Assembly (NCBI RefSeq): GCF_002999335.1
Contig: NW_020312358.1
Coordinates: 186,001 to 250,000 of the forward strand
Source: Cyclospora cayetanensis
Lineage: Eukaryota; Apicomplexa; Conoidasida; Eucoccidiorida; Eimeriidae
DNA: 64,000 nucleotides
Direction of reading: 5' to 3'
Part shown: piece by piece, positions 1 to 12,333 of the stretch
Numbering within the stretch: the first letter of the stretch is position 1
Layout of the letters: each line of letters begins with the position of its first letter
Notes under the pieces: generated by a model
The model's input: the letters and a program-made list of their open reading frames with translations, nothing else
The model's database searches: none
What the model was told of the DNA's origin: nothing
Position numbers and translations under genes: made by a program

Positions 1-344
1 ATGCAGACAAAGATGACCTGTTGCTCCACTCAAGGAAAAATGCCTCCGATAAAAAGGCATTCCGCAGGGTTACCGGCACCTGCATAGGCATACATACATA
101 CATACATACATGAGTGGCTACATAAAGATTATACGCATGCATGAATATATACACCCATCTACACACGTACATACATATAGGCATCGTGCCCATGCATGCA
201 TGCGCACCACAGAAGCGAGTGGTCACCGTGAGCAGCACGAGCCCCGCCCTTGCTGGGCGCGCAATAGAGGAACACAGAAAAAAAGAGTCGTGCAAAAGAG
301 GTGAAGAAAGCGAGAGCGGCACTAGAGAAGGGATATCAACGCAC
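1..344 (-). other. Intron of eIF3h running off the left edge
   Basis: The eIF3h coding frame stops at a GT donor (GAG|GTGCGT on the minus strand, last exon base 345). The rest of the gene must lie left of base 1, so this stretch is the partial intron. It holds a short CATA tandem run at about 88-111 and CATG-rich sequence. No exon was recognised in it. Confidence 0.7.
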
Positions 345-2456
345 CTCCACAAGGATATCGGCAGCCGTGATTTTGCTGTATTGAGCGACATCCGCTTCAT
401 ATGCATGGAAGAGTGGGAGAAACTCGGGCTTCACTCTGTAGGCCTTGAACGGAATGCGGCCATTCGAGAGCCTTTGGGGATCGAACGCGAGCAGTACAGC
501 TCGATCTACCAATTCTTGGTAGGCCACGAGGCTTTCGATTATCTCCTTCTGTAGCGCTTCCGAGAAGGAAACCGTAAGATACCAGCCAACCGTAAAGCAG
601 TCCACGTTCAGGTCGTGCATTAACTCCGCCATTCTGTCCTGATAGCGATCAAACTCTTCATCCACCCGCTCCTCAAGGTCTCCCGAAATCTTCTCTTGCT
701 GCAAAGCCGATAGCACCTCCTGCAGCCGCACAGGGACGGACGCACGCGGGCCCAACTAACTAGCGAAAAACGAGTAGAGGGAGATAGATACAACGAATAT
801 TTGGTTGAGAAGTTAGGCGGTAAGCCGGCAGCGTTTATCACCCAAACACACACGCGCAGTGCCACAGCTACAGAGGCTACAAAGCGTCTCAACAGAGGCC
901 CCCTACCCCGCCTTGCACTGTTCAAGCAGAAGAACACGACGCTGCATGCCGCCTAGCAGCGATAGCGTGGCGCTGACGCCCTCTCTGTGGAAGGGCAATG
1001 CCCCTCTCCCAGTCCTTCGGCCCGGGAGGGGCGCTCAAGAACCATGGACAGCTCCAGTGGCAAACAACGTGGAGAGTGATCACTGCTAAGGGGGGGCTAC
1101 CGGGAAGCTGTGCAAGAGGAAAAGATAGAAAGGCTCAGGAAGTCGTGAAGCAGAGGCGTATGAGGAGCAAACGGGTTCCTCGAGACCACGCAAAAGAGCA
1201 AAGGGGAGGGCGAGACGCAGAGCCGCAGGCAGTGAGATGTGCGCGCACCTTCTTCTGGGGAAGAGGGAAACAATTTGTCACTTCCAGTTTATCGCGGGTT
1301 TCAGTTCCTAGCAACTGGCCGTTTACCGGCAGCGGATGGAAGTCTCTGAAAGAAACAGAGCGCAGGGCAGCAAGGGAGCGCAAGAAGCGGCGGGCTCCAT
1401 ACAGAGGGACTGGACGCACAAAAAGACGCAAAAGCTCCTTGTGATGCGGTTCGGTAGCAAATGTGCAACGGCAAGAAGGAACAAAAGTGGGGCGTTCATT
1501 AAAGATGGTCGTTACGGAAAGATGGGAACCTATACAGCAGACACGAAAAGTAGCACGAAACGAGGAAAGTGAACGCGAAAACGAAGGCAGGGCATACAGA
1601 CCTCTGACCAACTCGTGAAGAGGACGTATGCATACAAGGTGCCAATAAACATCGATATGAGCGCTAGCAAGGGCTCAGTGCTGATGGCCAGCCCTCCCGG
1701 CAGTACGCCTCATAAACCGAAATGGAAATTGCAACAATGGGAGCCAAGCCCCTCTTGCACCAGAAGGGGAGGGAGGGCAGCCGGCCCAAGCGCAATACGA
1801 AGCGACATTGCGATGAAGGCGGATAGGCACATGGAGCAGTGAAATCGGGGGAATGACCAAGAGAGCGCGGTCCGCACATACGCGCATACATTGGGGAAGG
1901 TTTGCGGAGACACAGGGGCGCAGCAACCGGTGCATGAGGAAGGAGTGCAGCCAGCTGGTCGATAGAGTCTTTTTACAGCCAACGAAAAGGAGGGGGGCGG
2001 GGCAGTAGGGGAGGTCGCCGTGAACGGGCACACCAGCGGGACGACCCCAGCGTTCCAGAGCGCAACAAGATCGCTGGCAAGGCTCGATCCTAAGCCCAAT
2101 GTGGAGAGCACTCACCGCCAGTGCTTGAGAATCTTCATGATGACAAGGGAATCAACTTCCACGACCCTCAGGGTGGTGCTCCTCTGTTGAGGCTTCGGCT
2201 TGTTGGTTCGTAGGACTGCAGCGCCTCGGCCCCAAGCTCCCCAAGCCCCCTGGCCAGCGCCCCCAGGAGAGCCTCCAGCTCCAGAGGAACTCCCGTCCAA
2301 AGCTGGGGGTGCCCCCGCGTCCTCCGCCGCACGAGCCCGCAAAAGATTGTTGACTGCTGCTGCTGCATCGATGGCGCCTGAGGGCGCAGAGGCACTCGCC
2401 GGGGCGGCTGCAGAGCCCCCGCCAACGCGCAGGTGGGGAGGCACGTATTTACTCAT
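345..2456 (-). CDS. EIF3H: Eukaryotic translation initiation factor 3 subunit H (3' end missing)
   Basis: This is an MPN-domain subunit of the cytosolic eIF3 complex, which acts in recruitment of the 43S complex to mRNA. Three exons are visible: 2456-2116, 1345-1249 and 719-345. Phases join exactly (341+97+375 nt, 271 codons). The ATG at 2456 starts MSKYVPPHLRVGGG followed by a low-complexity Ala/Gly/Ser tail of about 75 residues. The family signatures then appear in order: VVEVDSLVIMKILKHWR (end of exon 1), LEVTNCFPLPQ (exon 2), CFTVGWY and VLLAFDPQRLSNG..PFKAYR (exon 3). These align with the start, middle and end of the eIF3h MPN domain. As in the family, this is the MPN type without a JAMM metalloprotease centre. 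The N-terminal extension is longer than the human one. The C-terminal region lies outside the window. Identity is secure; the exact N-terminus is less so. Confidence 0.93.
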
Positions 2457-2990
2457 GATTGCGACAGAGGACTTGCGGACCGGAGCGCCAAGCGTGCCAG
2501 TTCAACAGTGCCCAAGCCGCGGCAGTGGCGGACACGGCAGCAGCAGCAGCAGCCTCCAGCGAGGAGAAGCAGAAAGTGGAAAAGAGAGAAGGACAGAAAG
2601 TGAAGAACACGACGGCGAACTCGAAGCGCGAGGGCTTCTTTGGGCAGTACACCCCAACATGCCTCGGGTTCAGCGAGGTGGCCCAGCCCCGCCCCCACAC
2701 AGCGGCCCTGGGAGCTGCGCGCAGACACTGCATCCAAGACCCTTGGTCCTTCGCCACAAAGCCTGGTGGATATTATTTGGATTTGCACCAATGCAATAGT
2801 GAAGGCAAGGGGAAGGGCTAGGGGCCTCGAACGGGCAATTCTTCTCAGAACTCTCAAAGACCCAGTGCCCGCCACTGCCCGAATCATCAGGACTCTAACA
2901 GTTGCACACGCTAGGGGCGCTAAAGCATGCACCCGTAACAATAGTATAGAGGGTCAGCAGGACGCCTAGGATTCTGCTGTCACGAAAATT
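2457..2990. other. 5' flank of eIF3h, no supported gene
   Basis: This is the upstream region of eIF3h, ending where the CAG-poor repeat block begins. It contains a short GCA run near 2535-2555. Open frames exist on both strands, but they lack an ATG start, family similarity or splice support, so none is called. Confidence 0.4.
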
Positions 2991-4200
2991 GGTAGGGTTT
3001 CTCCAATCCATTTACCGTTGTGCGAAGCTGGTTGGCCGTTATGAGCTGCTTCACATCAGAATTTTGTGTCTGCTCCTTGACAAACCAAAGAAAAGCCTCG
3101 AAAAATCGCACGTGCAACAGTACTCTCCGAGGTCTACGAACACCTTGATAGGCGTGAATGGGAGCAGACAGGATACGCCCTCCATTGGATGATCTGACTC
3201 CTTCAACGTACCCTTAACGCTGCGTGTCCCTGTATACTGGCCCTTTTCATGGTCCCTGCAAAACTGAACCTAAGGGACTTCTACACTGTTGATAGATGGG
3301 GAGTGATGCCTAGAGCAGCAGCCTTCCAATGGTGTATTTCTTCATCCTTCTCCGTTGGGAGGAATTCAACTCCGCATTCTATACACACCTAGTAGAGAGC
3401 TGTTGAGTATGCCTCAAAAAAAATCACGCCTCCGCCTGGCCACGCTCCTCAGAATCGTCGACATGCGGGGAGGGGGAGAGCTAAGGTGCGCGTAGCTGCA
3501 ACCTCCAAAACCCCGAGCATTCACAGCTAGCTGCACATCACATTTAGCGCACGCGCACCCAACGTGAGGTCTTCTAGTATCAAGTGATCAGTATTCTGCG
3601 ATAAAACATATTTTCACACAGAAAAACCAACGCAGTCAATTCTCCAGTGATTCGTACTTGAAGACAACTAGTGCGTGGAAACTCTCCGAGTTTTGGGAAC
3701 AGTACACTGAGGAGAATGCCTTTATCCACTTGAAAGACCCTATAATTACCGCTAATTGACTGTACCAGGCGGCAGTGCGGTAAGAGCTCTCGCGCATCCA
3801 GAATGCGTTTCTATACAGAAGTAGCCTTCCCGGGGGTCCGGAATTCTTCTCTACTTTGGGATGGTTCTCTTGTATCAAGGCTAGAAATATTTGCCTCTTC
3901 AAAACCAGGAGCTCATATCTGGAGTTATGACTTTTAATTGAGCTCGAAACAAAAAGGGCTGGTTGTACGTCAGCAAAACTGCAGCGTTACATGATTTTTG
4001 GCATGAAGTCAAAGGGCATTGGAATAGTTTCTTTCATTGATAAGCAAACCGAAAACCCGAGATACTCTGTCTCGCAAGCAGAGGGCTGAAATTGCGAGTT
4101 AACGAAAGATAAGCCTAAATTAGGTTGCCTCCCTATGCGTGTCCAAGTGCTAAGGGCTCTGTGATAAATATCGATAAAAGAGAAGAGTTGGTGTATTCTA
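2990..4200. repeat. Decayed repeat DNA with an inverted LTR-like motif
   Basis: No gene is visible and CAG repeats are absent. The stretch 3486-3555 carries, in minus orientation, the recurrent motif seen five more times in the window (core TGTGCA.CTAGCTGTGAATGC followed by a GGTTGCAGCTACGCG-type block). That suggests LTR-derived sequence. Its orientation is opposite to the pol remnant that follows, so it probably belongs to a different insertion. Confidence 0.5.
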
Positions 4201-7200
4201 ACAGGAGCAAGAGGCCTTTCTAGCCATTGAGACTACTATCAAGCAGAGGGTATATCAAGACAAAAAACTTTGTCTACTAGTCTGAAATGGTCCTCGAATC
4301 TTCAGACGAACTAATCAACACACGTATAGAAGCCCCATACTTGCAATTTTTGGACTAAGGAATGCCTTCCAGAGAGTGACTGTTAGGTAGCAATTGTAGT
4401 GAAATGTCCTGACAAGAGCTACGTTGTCATTCTTCGCCACAGTTTCCGGTCAATAAGATACGTCCTTGGGGAGTAAGCCCAACTTTTTGAAAAACAACTT
4501 GCTTGCGTAATGTCGAAATCTACACGACGGGACTTGCAAGGACATCACATATTCCGTATGTCTAACGCTCCGTTCAGGATGTGCAGCAGAGGACTCGGAT
4601 CCCTTAACGATTTGAAGGAGATGGGTATGGTAGAGGACAAATGGAGGAGCTCCAGTGCCTCAATGGGGACCCTACTTGTCAATTGAGGACCAGTTCAACG
4701 GGAGGTTCAAGACGACAACGGACTCTTTCAAAATCAATGGCAAGTTGCGTTTCATAAAGTGGATCAGATCCAACACAACCAGTAACTTATATTCTAAAGG
4801 CTCTAACCTGCTGATTGCACTACAGGTGATATGGGACTCTGGTAAAGACTACCACGGAGAAAAGCACCGTGTGCATTATTTTATTTGAGGCAGGCGCACA
4901 CATGAATTGACAATACATGTGCAGCATTGTCTGGTATCAGCTCGCAACCTACTGGTCGTCCACTGCACCATATTGAGCAAATTCCTAAGTCAGTCCCAAG
5001 TTATATTCCGCAGTATCAGCAATCTCCACAGTATAAGAGGAGACTGAACGGTAGGCGAATGATTTGTTGAAAGGCGGCAGTGTAAGAATCGACTAGCGCT
5101 TTTTGGCATAAACTCGTGTTGGAACCAAAAAAAACTGGGGGACTGTGTACTTGCAGGAGGTTTTCGGATTTAACAGAAAGGGTTAAAGAGATTCTAGAAT
5201 GTCTATGACGTGCGCTTCAGATGTTGCGGTCGATTGGCTGCATCTAAAGGCAAGAAAGTGCTTGTTTTCGTCAAAATACTGTCTCCAGGATTCCATATTG
5301 CGGCTGAAGGAAATGCGTTAGAGCCGGCTGCCTTCGCCCTTGCTCCTCCCCAAAGATTGTGAAGTTCTCCAGGCTTGCATCTCAGTACTAAAATTTTATT
5401 CCCGGATTTGCTCGGATTGTTGCCCATTTGACTGATCTACTAGAGAAAGAGCGGTCTGAGACTGGGATGCTGATGCCGCACGAAGGAAGCATGTTGGCCG
5501 CCGTTTTTTTCTTCCCCTGATCGCACTGCCCCGTTTTGGATGTCACTTCTTTTTAAGAGCTGACGCTAGCGGCGTAGCGGTAGGTGCGGTCCTTTCTTAA
5601 AGACTTTGAGTTGTGATTTGCTTGTCACTCTCGTCGCTTCACCATGACCAAGCACCATGTAAGGAGGAAGGAGAAACTCTACGCGGTGTGGTGGCACGTG
5701 GAAAACGCCAGCACTATTCATGTGAAAGTCATTTTGCTCTCTAGACCAACTACTATCTTTTACTGTATCTTGCAAAGAGTTTTCAAGATATCGATAGTCC
5801 TAGAGTTGCTCGGTGGCTTGAACGCCTGCAAAGCGACTTTGCAGAATCAACGCGGTCACCGACACGCTCTCCTGACACCCCAGCAATTCCCCATTGTGTA
5901 GCGCAGCCTCTCGTATGTGTCTTTTTACGGATTGATTGACATTGCGTGAGTCCTCTGCGCTTGGCCCCAATGCATATGCCTCTATTGCCCAACCCCTATG
6001 GCAAAGGGGTGAAGCACTACCGCGTTGAGAATGGCCTACCGTGGCTCAACACAAAGCAAGGACTCCGTTATTAGTACATATAGGTCTTGCCTTTTAATGC
6101 TGCTTGTGAAAAGCAGGTGATCGTGGTGATTCGGGCCACAATGGAATTCAAACTATAGTGTAAAAGATATCGCTGTCCTTTTGGTGGCCTGTGATGCGTC
6201 TCGCGGCAGGGGAGTATGCGTTGTAATGCCCAGAGTGTCAGTAATTGGAACTGCAATTCCTACACATATGGCCTTTCGCAACGCCTTCCATTTTCAAAAG
6301 CATCTGGCCCGATCTAGCTGGTGGCTTTATTGCTAAACTGCCCAAGGTCACGAGTGAGGATAGAATCTAAATTGTTGTTTACATAGCCAAAAGATATGCC
6401 CCCTTTACCCCTTGCTCTAGCTTTGTTGTGGCCAAGAAAGTTGCTCAAGTATTCTTACCCCATGCTGGAAGCTTCACTGATTTCTCGGGAGTGTCTTGAC
6501 GGACAGGGGTACGAAATTTGCTAGTGTGTTCTGTTGTGGCCCTATGACTCGCCTGCACGTCGATCATAATGTGACCACCACGACCCCGGATGCAAATGAG
6601 CACACAAAGCACCTCCTCTCCACTTTTTTTTCAAAATTTGGGGCTCTATAATTAAAGGAATATATATGTTTGGCTTGAGCCTCTTTCCTGTGCTGAGTGG
6701 ACGGATAATAAATCCGCTAACTCACCAATTCGTTGCTGTGCTGCAGCCCTGGTATATACTGACGACCCCGTCTAGGAATCGGGTCTCTGCCTTGTGGCCG
6801 AGATAAGCAGCCCTTCACAGCACCGAAGGAAATCAGAAAATGGTTGCCTGCACGAAAGTAAATTCGCCAGAGTGGACTACGCGCACGGGAATTATGGTGA
6901 GCGGCGGGCAGTTGGGTGTTTCGAGACTGGAGACTTGATCCTGGTACACTGGCAGGTTTTACGAAATGAGGTAAGATGTGACAAGACGAAGACGCTTGCG
7001 GTCAGGTGGCTGGGACAATTTGCTATCCGGCTACCAAGTCTCAATGTCCCATTTTATTTTACCGATTTCTAGAAGAATTGGAGGTGCCACAAGCTTTCCA
7101 TTATGTGCTTCTTGAAGAAGATTTAAAATTTTTGAAGTGCACGCGAAATTCGCCGACCAGGCTGAATAGCCATGTGGAGGCGAAGGCTTCACAGGGAGCC

Positions 7201-7350
7201 GTAAGAATGCTAAATCCTAGAATAATTGAGCGCTGGAGACACACTGACCATGAATTTTCAGCGAAATGCAGTCGTAAACACCAGCCTAAGTCGTTAAAGA
7301 AGGGGCTGCGAAGTTCCTTGTCTGCAGGGAAATTCACAGCGCTAATTGCT
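4200..7350 (+). mobile_element. Chromovirus-type Ty3/gypsy pol relic I
   Basis: Fragments of a gypsy-type polyprotein lie in order on the plus strand, interrupted by stops and frameshifts. There is a weak RT start near 4960-5180. The RT thumb follows at 5388-5455 (NFIPGFARIVAHLTDLLEKE). An RNase H start lies at about 5554-5597 (ADASGVAVGAVLS). The integrase zinc-binding region is at about 6129-6245 (HNGIQT..WWP..CPEC). The integrase core is at 6303-6640; it includes TDRGTKFASVF, the counterpart of the catalytic SDRG..F segment, and DHNVTTTTPD, the counterpart of the HPQTDGQ turn. The integrase C-terminal GPY/F-like module is at about 6917-7130 (FETGDLILV, LGQFAIRL, FHYVLLEEDLK). The RT active-site segment was not found and is apparently deleted. 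The element cannot be autonomous. Family assignment rests on motif order and is strong; exact ends are unknown. Confidence 0.8.
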
Positions 7351-9100
7351 TGACAACTCCATTTGCCATGGGAGAGATTTCCGTACTACGTAGTAATTGT
7401 TGTGAGCCAGCACGTGCTCTGCATATATTAGCTACTTTCATCTATGGTTGCTGCTCTAAACGCTTCCGGTTATCTTTCCCAAGATGCTGTTTACACTCAG
7501 ATTTGTGCTCATCCGCTCTAATGTAGATTGTCCCTATTTGTTTGTCATGCTTCTTTGGAACTTTTAGGTCGACTATACCGTGTGCACGGGCTGTATCTTC
7601 ATGCAGTAATCGCTGTATGAGGGGCTGGGGCATTGATAAACTAGAGTGTATTTTGATTACTCTGAAAAATTTTGAAACTTGCCCTTTGTTTTTTACTAGC
7701 AGAATGCTTAGATTTCAGCGTTCTGACTGCAGTGATCCATCTTGCCGCCAGAATCGTGCGGATTTGATCCCTCGTTCGTTGTTGGCCAGTGTGTGCATCT
7801 TTTTGCCCCTCTACTTCTTTAGGTAGGAAGATACACACATTTGTAGTACTCAGACATACATTTTTTTCACTTTTCTGCCTGCCTGCGGAGTGGCGACAAG
7901 TCGCCAACAGTTCCATTTTGTCCTGCACGCATTAGCCCGACATACAGGAATGTGACGGCGTGCATTTAAAATCGACGGAAGAAGGTGTAGCGGGCTGAGC
8001 GACACTTAAGAATTTTGTATTATACTAGCTCCATTCTACATAAAACTGAGTAAACCGCCGAACATTAAGTTTGCCTGTTTGTATCTCTTCATTGCAGAGC
8101 TATATAAACTCAGGACACAAACACGCAATCCTGTGTGCTTGTCTGGTGATTTAGATGCCACGTGCAGCTAGCTGTAAATGCTGGGAGTGCATTCATAGTT
8201 GTTTATTTCCTCATTAGGGGACCCTCAAAGGCGTGGGAAGTGAGAGGCAAAAGGTTTCTTCAGATGTACCTAACAACGCTCCCAAAGCTGTGTTGAATCT
8301 GGAATTTAGATTATCTCCACAGAAACCTGAGGTGGAGCGTCGCATGACCGCGACAATTAATGGGATGATTGCCTCCTAGAGCACGAACAATGCGAACAAG
8401 GATTTAACAAAAGCGCAAGGGAAAGCACCCCAGCCCTGGAAATGATTTGGACGGATTGGCGATACTAATCAACGGATCTTCGGCAAATGTGTAAGCTGGG
8501 CAGCTCTGTCCCATTTTTATCTCGAAAAAAAGGCTCCGCTTCATGATGAAGACCGAATCATCTGTGGCCTCACCCTAGGTTTAGGGAGAGGATTGTCTTA
8601 TTGGGAAATTGCAGGCACTGCCACGTGTGCCTTGGATGGCTCTTGCTTGAGAGGCCAGGCATGTGGATAATCGGAACCTCCCAGCCACTACGATCACCGG
8701 AGCGCATGTCCTATTGTCAGGATCAAACAGCCACTGTACGAACACCCAAACGTTCCTGCCATATGAAATAGATCGTTGCAGTATGCTCAAGACGTGGTGC
8801 GGTGGCGCGAGCAAAAAGTTTTCTTTGACAAGATCTCAGTACAGGCCTCTTGCACGTTCGAAGTGGCACGTGCGGCTGATTAAAGCCCAAATTTAGCCAG
8901 TGCTGAAGTTTTAAAAGGGAGATTAAGCTGACCTTTCCTCTCGCGGGTGCACCCTTGAGCGAGCCTTGGAGTCTACGTCGCAACCGCCTGTTCGGGTATT
9001 TTAGCGAGACCTAGGGAGCGGAAACTCCTATCCTTCATAAGCAATTAGCCACTTTAACTTACAGATGAAATCAAATCAATTTTTTTGGCACACACGCAAG
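7350..9100. repeat. Decayed repeat DNA downstream of relic I, with an LTR-like motif
   Basis: No gene is recognised. A plus-oriented copy of the LTR-like core lies at about 8150-8190 (GTGCAGCTAGCTGTAAATGC). That is the place and orientation expected for a 3' LTR of relic I. The remainder is AT-richer unique-looking sequence without CAG runs. The boundary with genic DNA near 9.1 kb is approximate. Confidence 0.45.
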
Positions 9101-10062
9101 GTTCAAACTGTCCTTCATGTTTAAAGCCCTGGAAACGGAGGCAGCCCCGGGCAGGGGCTTTTGTAAACCCCCCCTTCCCCTTCAGGGATCCTTCGCCTCC
9201 ACAGATTGCCGTATGCTCTCATTCTATCAAACACAGGTATTAGGAGGAGAATTTTTTCTTCACATTGTGCGGGAAGCGAAAGGGAAACAGGGCAGGCCGT
9301 GCTGGCGGTTCGTCAGCATTAGGCCCTAGCAGCCATAATAGCAGCAAACGGGAGTTAAGCTGGAGACAAGCTACAATAAACGAAAGAAGAACACGACCTC
9401 TTCTAATTTTCACTAGAATTAAGGGAAGGCAGACTCAGTACTAGAGGCGCGGACTGACCGCCGCCGACTGCAGCGGGCTCCTCTGGTTCGGGCACCTTAC
9501 CGCATGGTTAATTTTGCCCAGGATTCCGTTATATCACGCCTTGAAACGGCAAATTTGTTCAGAGGAAGAATAGTCGATCTACATCTGATCAAATACCAAG
9601 GCAGAAGGGCGACTACTGGGAGAGAAAGCCCACTGTCGTCCTATACCGCCTGTGACCGCCCGAGCACCGCCAGCGTGCGATTCGTGGTCTGGTGGTTCTG
9701 GAGGGCGGGGGAGGACCTGGCTATGCACAGCCCGTTTTCTATGTCCAAATGATTTAAAACTTTGCCTGTATGAGTTTTTACTGAACGTTTGCTGCTCTGG
9801 GGTTTATACACAGAGCAGCAGGGCCTCGCGTCCCTCACCGCACAGCACGCTGCCCACGCTGCCATTGTAACATTGCAGAAGGGCCACCAGGGGGCCCTCC
9901 AGCTGCATTCCCCTTTTAAACAGGCGAATCTCTTCAAAGTTTCACCCATCGACAACTTGGCCGACCCGAGGGCGCGTCGCACATTCCGCTCACACCCTCG
10001 AGCTTGGGGAGACTCGCAGACACGCGCGAGCACCTTGAAGCCCCCGAGGGCACGCAGAGGCC
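9100..10062. other. 5' flank of the alveolin gene
   Basis: This is the spacer between the repeat block and the alveolin ATG at 10063. Open frames on both strands show no family similarity. It presumably contains the promoter and 5' UTR, but no motif can be named from sequence alone. Confidence 0.35.
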
Positions 10063-12296
10063 ATGGAGGCTCCCCTAGCCATCCCTAACGCCTTTGCATC
10101 ACCACTCTTGGGGGGCCTCGTCAAAAGGGAGGACTCTCTTCCCGGAGGATGGGGACCAGCGACCGTCACCAGCAGCACAACGGCAGGCCCCTTCCTGCCC
10201 ACGGCCACCACAAACCCTACTTCTGCCATCCTACAAGGCAGCCCCCACAATAAGGGCAGCTGCATTAGGTGGAATGGGGGGGTGCCTCCTGCGCTTTCCG
10301 GAGATACGGGTGGTAGCGCCCTGCAGTGCCTGCAGAGTCCTGGAGCCTTGCCGTTCCCAGCAGGCGCCTCCAGAGGAACTCCTCAGCAAGGCGAACGCAG
10401 CATGACGGATCTGGACCGCTTCATGCAGCAGCAGCAGCTGCTACAGCAGCAGCAACTCCACCAAATGCAGCAAGTGAAGCTGCAGACGCTGCAGCAGGAG
10501 CTACAACACTCGCAGCAGCGGCTGCAGGAGCAGCAGAACGGAATGCAGGGGGCCGCTCCATCCAGCAGTCTTCCACACCAGCGCCTTCGTAGCCCACAAG
10601 GGGTCCCTTCGCTGCACCAACAACAGCCTTTCCAGCAACAGGAGCACATGTCGCCCCTGCCCCGGCAGCAACAGTGGCAGCCAGCGACCCCTCATGAGGC
10701 AGCACACACACTAAATCACCGAAGCCTTGGGAACCAATGCGGGCCCTGTGGGAGCCTCACTCGCGCTATCAACGGTTCATGCCATTGGCTGACGCAGCCC
10801 GAGTCTGGCGTGCCAAGCTGCGCAGAGGAGAGCATCTCCGACGAGACGCTTTCCGGGCAGCAGCAGCAGCTGCAACAGCAACAGCTGCTGCTACAGCACC
10901 AGCAGATGCAACAGCAACAGCAGATGCAACAGCAGCAGCAGATGCAACAGCAGCAGCAGATGCAGCACCTGCATACAGCGCATCAGGACAGAGATACATC
11001 TCTTCCCCAGCAGTTTTTGTGCGAGCCCTGCATTGTGGTATGCGCTTTGATCGAGTCCTCTGCCCTTGGTGCTGTCTTCACAGCGGCCGCTGCTGCTCGT
11101 GGCGGCTTGATTGGTGTTAAGGTGCTGTAGCTGCTGGCTTTCAGCCGTGGAAGACGCTGTGTATGGCGGCAAATGTACTTTCCGGTGTTCACTTTTAGGA
11201 GCCCTTCAACGTCCGTTGTCAGACAGACAGGCGTTTTCAAGTTGGTGGGGGGCGGAGAGGAGGAAGGGGGAGTGCTGCGGCTGCTCGTGCTGCCTGCCTG
11301 TTCATTTGTGTGTGTTTGCCTTTTGTTTGCATTCCAGGAAAAAGTTGTGGAGGTCCCTCGCGTGGAGTACGTTGAAAAGATCACTGAAGTTCCTCAGGTG
11401 CAGCTGCGTGAGAAGATTGTGGAGGTTCCTCATGTGGTGCAGCAAGAGAAGATTGTGAATATTCCGAAGGTTGTTGTACAGGTATTCATGGAGGCCCCTC
11501 AGCCCTTCCCTGGTCTATCCCTGCTATTGCTCTGCCCGCCCTTTCCGTGGGCACATCTGTATCTTTGCCTCGCAAAGATACAGACGCGCATGTACAGAAT
11601 TCTCTACTATGACTTTTTGAGGCCTGCCAAACTTTAGCGGAGCTGTGCGTGTAAGCGACCCTTTTCGCGCTCAACGCGCCTAGCGTCTTCTGTGACCAAC
11701 CCGACTTCCCCACCTTGTCGCAATCCTGACCCGTGTCTGTTTTCGCAGGAGCGAATTATTGAGGTTCCGGTAGAGAAATATGTTGAGCGGGCAGTAGAAG
11801 TCCCTCAAATTCAGCAGCGCGAACGCATAGTGGAGCTACCCCAGGTGTTGCACCAGGAGGTGATTGTGCCAGTTCCTAAAGTGCATGTGGTTGAGAAGAT
11901 CGTTCCGAGATACAAGCACATTGAAGTTCAAAAGACAGTGGAAATCCCGAGAATTCAGTATAGAGAGGTGTGCGCCGCTGTGTGCTTGGGCGTAGGTGGA
12001 GAAAGATGTGCATGTCCATGTCTGTGTATGTATAGCTATGCGTTTCCGCATATCGACACCAATAAGGGCGGCCATCCTTTGGCAATCACGCGGCTGTGCG
12101 CGCTGCTCGTGGGATACATTTTCTGCGCCTGACACTCCTCAATGGGCAATGCCTGCCTGCGCTGTCGAAGGACGTGAAACGTAATTGTGGTTTCGGCGAT
12201 TGTGGGGGTGCCATGAGCGCGGCTGAGACGGGAGACGCTGACGTCAAAAAAGGCTACCCGATGTTGGACAGGGCCACCTCAAGGTCCTTCTGACAT

Positions 12297-12333
<37 letters not shown>

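Noticed and set aside
10769..10999. Ala- and Cys/Ser-rich frames antisense to the alveolin polyGln exon.
   Set aside because: CAG repeats stay open in every frame; these are shadows of the polyGln coding strand.
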